From: Clostridia bacterium
Lineage (GTDB): Bacteria; Bacillota; Clostridia; Oscillospirales; CAG-272
DNA length: 43,656 bases
Direction: 5' to 3'
Assembly (NCBI GenBank): GCA_017468385.1
Contig: JAFUIQ010000020.1
Span: 1 to 43,656 of the forward strand
Part shown: positions 40,499 through 43,656 of the stretch, piece by piece
Position numbering within the stretch: the stretch's first letter is position 1
Layout of the letters: every line of letters begins with the position of its first letter
Position numbers and translations under genes: made by a program
Notes under the pieces: model-generated
Database searches by the model: none
What the model saw: the letters and a program-made list of their open reading frames with translations, nothing else
What the model was told of the DNA's origin: nothing

Positions 40499-42022
40499 AT
40501 GCACGCAGGAAAACGGAGTTTTCTCCTTTTCAGTATTCTTCTGTTTATATGGCTTCTTCAGCCTGTTTCCGCGGCGGAGGAAGCATCTCCCTCTATTATC
40601 ATCACCGGCACCGGATTTGCCAATCCCGCCGCGCTGACGGATGGTGACCGTCTAACCTACACAAAGACAAGCGGCGGCGGCACCGTAACCGTTTCCGCAG
40701 ACGCAGGCATTGATTCTTTGTACATCGTGTTCGATCGCGTCCCGGCGGAATGGACGATGACAGACGGCGCTGCCGCGATTCCTTGCGGGCAAAACGGATT
40801 TCTGCACGAATTTGTGGATGTGGAAGCTTTGCTTGGCGGCCGTCCTGCATCGCTGACGCTGAATTTCCCCGCCGGCACATCTATCGACGAAATCTACGCC
40901 TTTGCCACCGATGAAATCCCCGATTGGGTACAGATATGGCAGCCCCCCTGCGAGGCGGCAGACATCCTTCTCCTCTCCTCCCACTCCGACGATGAGCAGT
41001 TGTTCTTCGCCGGAATTCTCCCCCTGTATGCCGGGGAGAAGGGATTGGATGTGCAGGTGGTGTATCTGGTCCATCATTTTGACACCCACAACCGCCCCCA
41101 TGAGCAGTTGAACGGACTGTGGGAAGTGGGCGTCCGCCACTATCCGGTCATCTCCGGCTTTCCCGATCTGTATTCGGAGTCGCTGAACGGCGCGATTTCC
41201 ATCTACAAATCCTACGGCCATTCCTACGAGGATTTCTGCAGCTACATAACCACCAACATTCGCCGATTCCGCCCGCAGGTGCTGATCACCCACGATCCCG
41301 CCGGGGAATACAGCCACGGCACCCACATTCTCTGCACCGCTACGGTACAGGAGTGCCTGGATTACGCCGCCGATCCCGCCGTCTATCCCGACACGGCGGA
41401 CACCTACGGCACATGGGATGTGCCCAAAACCTATTTGCATCTGTACAAAGAGAATCCCATCGTGATGGATTTTGACACACCCCTCTCCGCCTTCGGCGGG
41501 AAAACCGCGTTTCAGGTATCCCAGGATGGCTTTGCCCATCACAAATCCCAACATTGGACATGGTTCTATAAGTGGATCTACGGCACCAAGGACAAGCCGA
41601 TCACCAAGGCGGCCCAGATCAACTATCTGTCCCCCTGCCGGTACGGCCTCTATCGCACCACCGTGGGCGCCGACGTGGTGGGCGGAGATTTCTTTGAGAA
41701 CCTGACATCCTATGCGGAGAAAAAAGCCGCCGAAGAAGCGGCCAAGCAGCAGGACACCACCGCGGCGGATACCGAATTGCCCCCGGATACGGCGGACACC
41801 GACACGGAAGCCGCCACGGATGCGGCGGTCACTACTGATCTGCCGGACACCTCCTTCGCGGGCACCTCCTCCCCGGCAACGGAGGAGCCGCCGGAGCCCA
41901 CCGATCCGGCCCGCCCCTCATCCGCTGCTTTCATTCTGGCAGCAGTCGCTGTTGCGGCTGCCCTGGTTGCCATGATCCTGCTTCCTATGTGTATGCATCC
42001 GTCCAAGAAAACCAAAAGATAA
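40499..42022 (+). CDS. Exported PIG-L/LmbE-type deacetylase, membrane-anchored
   Basis: A 507-residue protein. Signal peptide (cleavage near VSAA, residue 25), a beta-sandwich of about 110 residues resembling a discoidin or F5/8 type C sugar-binding domain, then a PIG-L deacetylase domain with zinc motif HSDDE (162-166) and HDPAGEYSHGTH (265-276). An Ala/Thr/Asp/Pro-rich linker of about 90 residues leads to a C-terminal helix (AAFILAAVAVAAALVAMILLP) and a basic tail. PIG-L enzymes remove N-acetyl groups from amino sugars, so a cell-wall or glycan substrate outside the cell is likely. ATG 40499 follows GAAAGGA. TATACTGT stands at 40366 and 40472 upstream; the promoter is uncertain. Confidence 0.9.
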   Translation: MHAGKRSFLLFSILLFIWLLQPVSAAEEASPSIIITGTGFANPAALTDGDRLTYTKTSGGGTVTVSADAGIDSLYIVFDRVPAEWTMTDGAAAIPCGQNGFLHEFVDVEALLGGRPASLTLNFPAGTSIDEIYAFATDEIPDWVQIWQPPCEAADILLLSSHSDDEQLFFAGILPLYAGEKGLDVQVVYLVHHFDTHNRPHEQLNGLWEVGVRHYPVISGFPDLYSESLNGAISIYKSYGHSYEDFCSYITTNIRRFRPQVLITHDPAGEYSHGTHILCTATVQECLDYAADPAVYPDTADTYGTWDVPKTYLHLYKENPIVMDFDTPLSAFGGKTAFQVSQDGFAHHKSQHWTWFYKWIYGTKDKPITKAAQINYLSPCRYGLYRTTVGADVVGGDFFENLTSYAEKKAAEEAAKQQDTTAADTELPPDTADTDTEAATDAAVTTDLPDTSFAGTSSPATEEPPEPTDPARPSSAAFILAAVAVAAALVAMILLPMCMHPSKKTKR

Positions 42023-42026
42023 GCGC

Positions 42027-42059
42027 AATCACCTCGGACACAGTCCGAGGTGATTTTTT
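42027..42059 (+). terminator. Rho-independent terminator
   Basis: AATCACCTCGGAC-aca-GTCCGAGGTGATTTTTT; ends the deacetylase gene before the blaI promoter. Confidence 0.93.
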
Positions 42060-42070
42060 ACAATTCCCTC

Positions 42071-42099
42071 TTGACAAATGTGCTCTACTGTGTTAGACT
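42071..42099 (+). promoter_or_regulatory. SigA promoter of blaI-blaR1
   Basis: TTGACA (42071-42076), a 17-nt spacer and TAGACT (42094-42099). The -35 box and spacing are the same as for the promoter at 1214-1242. Confidence 0.85.
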
Positions 42100-42120
42100 A
42101 TAGTCAATCTAATGCAGTAG
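42085..42120 (+). promoter_or_regulatory. BlaI-type operator (autoregulation)
   Basis: CTACTGTGTTAGA (42085-42097), a 10-nt gap, TCTAATGCAGTAG (42108-42120). The first half is identical to the one at 1216-1228 and the second differs by one base. In both promoters the operator begins 8 nt after the -35 box. Confidence 0.87.
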
Positions 42121-42136
42121 AGCACGGAGGTCACAC

Positions 42137-42508
42137 ATGGAAATGCCGAAAATTTTTGAGAGTGAATACCGCTTTTGCCTGATCTTATGGGAGCACGAAC
42201 CCATCAAGAGTACGGAGCTGGTAAAACTGTGCCAGGAGCAGTTGGGATGGAAATCCACCACCACCTACACCGTAATCAAGCGTCTGTCCGAGCGGGGCGT
42301 TGTGAAAAATGAAAACACCATCGTCACGTCCCTGGTGAGCAAGGAAGCGGTCCAGGCGGCGGAAATTGAGGAAATGGTGGAGAAAACCTTTGAGGGTTCC
42401 CTGCCCGCTTTTGTGGCCGCCTTCACCAAGCATCGCGACATCTCAAAGGAGGAAATTGACGCGGTGCAGGCCATGATCGACCGATTCCGGGAAGGAGGAG
42501 GCCAATGA
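42137..42508 (+). CDS. blaI: BlaI/MecI-family transcriptional repressor
   Basis: A 123-residue winged-helix repressor. The DNA-binding domain (ESEYRFCLILWEHEPIKSTELVKLC.. and GWKSTTTYTVIKRLSERGVVKNE) matches the family, and the C-terminal part is a helical dimerisation region (EIEEMVEKTFEGSLPAFVAAF). In the family the repressor is removed by proteolysis when the BlaR1 sensor is activated. It should bind the operators at 42085-42120 and 1193-1228. ATG 42137 follows CGGAGG; the stop overlaps blaR1 by 4 bases. Confidence 0.93.
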   Translation: MEMPKIFESEYRFCLILWEHEPIKSTELVKLCQEQLGWKSTTTYTVIKRLSERGVVKNENTIVTSLVSKEAVQAAEIEEMVEKTFEGSLPAFVAAFTKHRDISKEEIDAVQAMIDRFREGGGQ

Positions 42509-43656
42509 GCGATCTGTTTCTGAAAATTCTCAACATGAGCATCACGGCCAGTTGGCTGGTGCCGGTAGTGTTGCTTCTGCGGCTTCTCTTGAAAAAGGCG
42601 CCTCGCTGGATCCACGTTCTGCTCTGGGGCATGGTGGCGCTGCGGCTGATTTGTCCGTTTTCCGTGGAAAGCGACCTCAGCTTGATCCCCAGCGCCCAGA
42701 CGATTCCGTCGAATATCGAGTTGGATATCACCCCCGCCATCGACAGCGGCGTTCCGATGATCAATCAGACCATCAATCCCCTAATACAGAATTCCAATAC
42801 GCCGGCAGCCGGCGCCAGCATCAATCCGCTGCAGATCACCTTCGGTATTCTTTCCAATCTGTGGGTGATGGGCATGCTTGCCATGACACTCTACACCGCC
42901 ATCAGTTATCTTCGCTTGCGGCACAGCATTGGCACAGCCATTCGCCTGCGGGACAACATTTATCAGAGCGAGCATGTGCAATCCCCCTTTGTGTTGGGGA
43001 TTTTGCAGCCGCGAATCTATCTGCCCTATCGCCTGACGGAAACCGATCGGGAGCACGTAATTGCCCACGAAACGGCCCACATCCGCCGACGGGATCACTA
43101 CTGGAAGCCCCTGGGCTTTCTTCTGCTCACGATCCACTGGTTCAATCCGCTGATGTGGCTGGCCTATGTTCTTCTGTGCCGGGATATCGAAGCCGCGTGC
43201 GACGAGCGCGTGATCCGCGATCTGGGATACGACGGCCGGGCCGATTATTCCCAGGCACTTCTGAACTGCAGTATCCCCCGCCGTGCTATTGCGGCCTGTC
43301 CCCTGGCCTTTGGTGAAGTGAATGTGCGGGATCGGGTGAAGTCTGTATTGAACTACAAGAAGCCCGCTTTCTGGATTCTCCTTCTGGCTGTGATCGCCTG
43401 TGTATTGACCGCGGTGTTCTTCCTGACTGATCCCGCGTCGTCCCTGGATGAGGATCTGCAGATATTCATCGATTGCCAGATCGCGGAGCATCATCAAACC
43501 GAGCACACCGCCGGCCATGCCAGCGTGCTGGACTGGAAACTGCTGGGGCAGAAGCGAAAAGGAGACGAAACCACATTGTATATGTGGGTGCTGTATGAGG
43601 AATACAGTTGCGAGGACGGCATTTTGAAGCAGGAGTCCGGCGCCCACTCACCCACC
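42505..43656 (+). CDS. BlaR1-like M56 sensor protease (partial, cut by window edge)
   Basis: 384 residues of a membrane metalloprotease of family M56. Helices near the N-terminus (two), at about 113-133 and 203-224 and, before the outer domain, at 371-391 equivalents (FWILLLAVIACVLTAVFFLT, about residues 291-310) frame the zinc motif HETAH (188-192) and the downstream EAACDE with the third ligand. The outer domain after the last helix (SSLDEDLQIFIDCQ..) does not look like a penicillin-binding domain so far as it is visible, so the signal may not be a beta-lactam. GGAGGAGG lies before ATG 42505, which overlaps the blaI stop. Confidence 0.9.
   Translation, partial: MSDLFLKILNMSITASWLVPVVLLLRLLLKKAPRWIHVLLWGMVALRLICPFSVESDLSLIPSAQTIPSNIELDITPAIDSGVPMINQTINPLIQNSNTPAAGASINPLQITFGILSNLWVMGMLAMTLYTAISYLRLRHSIGTAIRLRDNIYQSEHVQSPFVLGILQPRIYLPYRLTETDREHVIAHETAHIRRRDHYWKPLGFLLLTIHWFNPLMWLAYVLLCRDIEAACDERVIRDLGYDGRADYSQALLNCSIPRRAIAACPLAFGEVNVRDRVKSVLNYKKPAFWILLLAVIACVLTAVFFLTDPASSLDEDLQIFIDCQIAEHHQTEHTAGHASVLDWKLLGQKRKGDETTLYMWVLYEEYSCEDGILKQESGAHSPT

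Overview
The window looks like chromosomal DNA of a spore-forming, fairly GC-rich member of the Clostridia (Firmicutes/Bacillota). The evidence is the classical Firmicutes gene string yloC-remA-gmk-rpoZ-priA-def-fmt-rsmB-rlmN-prpC-prkC-rsgA-thiN-spoVM, a MecA-family adaptor, LytTR/DUF3021 and DUF5685/J-domain pairs, BlaI/BlaR1-type genes, and strong Shine-Dalgarno sites before nearly every gene. Three genes point to sporulation: a 24-residue SpoVM-like gene, a SpoIVFB-like M50 protease and a CotH-family protein. I see no phage, transposon, CRISPR array or rRNA operon.

Layout. 1-973 (minus): end of a BlaI-type regulon operon (membrane protein and cysteine-rich lipoprotein) with its promoter/operator near 1193-1242. 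1510-1694: tRNA-Leu with terminator and promoter. 1.7-5.9 kb: EamA transporter, MecA-like adaptor, M18 aminopeptidase, and a two-gene operon ending in an M50 site-2 protease. 6.0-10.2 kb: potABCD polyamine ABC transporter. 10.3-12.7 kb: LytTR regulator plus DUF3021 protein, then a polytopic membrane protein. 12.7-13.0 kb: tRNA-Gly-Arg-His operon (minus). 13.2-15.3 kb: DUF5685, J-domain and membrane proteins. 15.5-28.6 kb: the housekeeping string covering RNA decay, transcription, replication restart, translation initiation/rRNA modification, the PrpC/PrkC phosphatase-kinase pair, RsgA and ThiN, ending in spoVM. 28.6-29.3 kb: small helical protein and tRNA-Ser. 29.3-34.5 kb: a minus-strand operon of divergent NagA-like, beta-propeller and NagB-like proteins with a divergent AraC regulator. 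34.6-38.1 kb: a 53-codon ORF and three tandem paralogous lipoproteins, visibly AT-richer than the rest. 38.2-42.0 kb: CotH-family lipoprotein (minus) and a membrane-anchored PIG-L deacetylase (plus). 42.1 kb to the end: blaI-blaR1-like operon, cut by the window edge.

The most notable points are these. First, the promoters of the left-edge operon and of blaI-blaR1, about 41 kb apart, carry the same operator at the same position, so they almost certainly form one regulon. Second, spoVM was found although it is only 25 codons long. Third, an amino-sugar-like operon has NagA and NagB homologues that both depart from the canonical active-site motifs and is built around an uncharacterised beta-propeller. 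It is the best candidate here for an undescribed pathway. Fourth, the PotD-like binding protein is tethered by a C-terminal membrane helix rather than by a lipid. All functional names rest on reading motifs by eye; no database search was possible.
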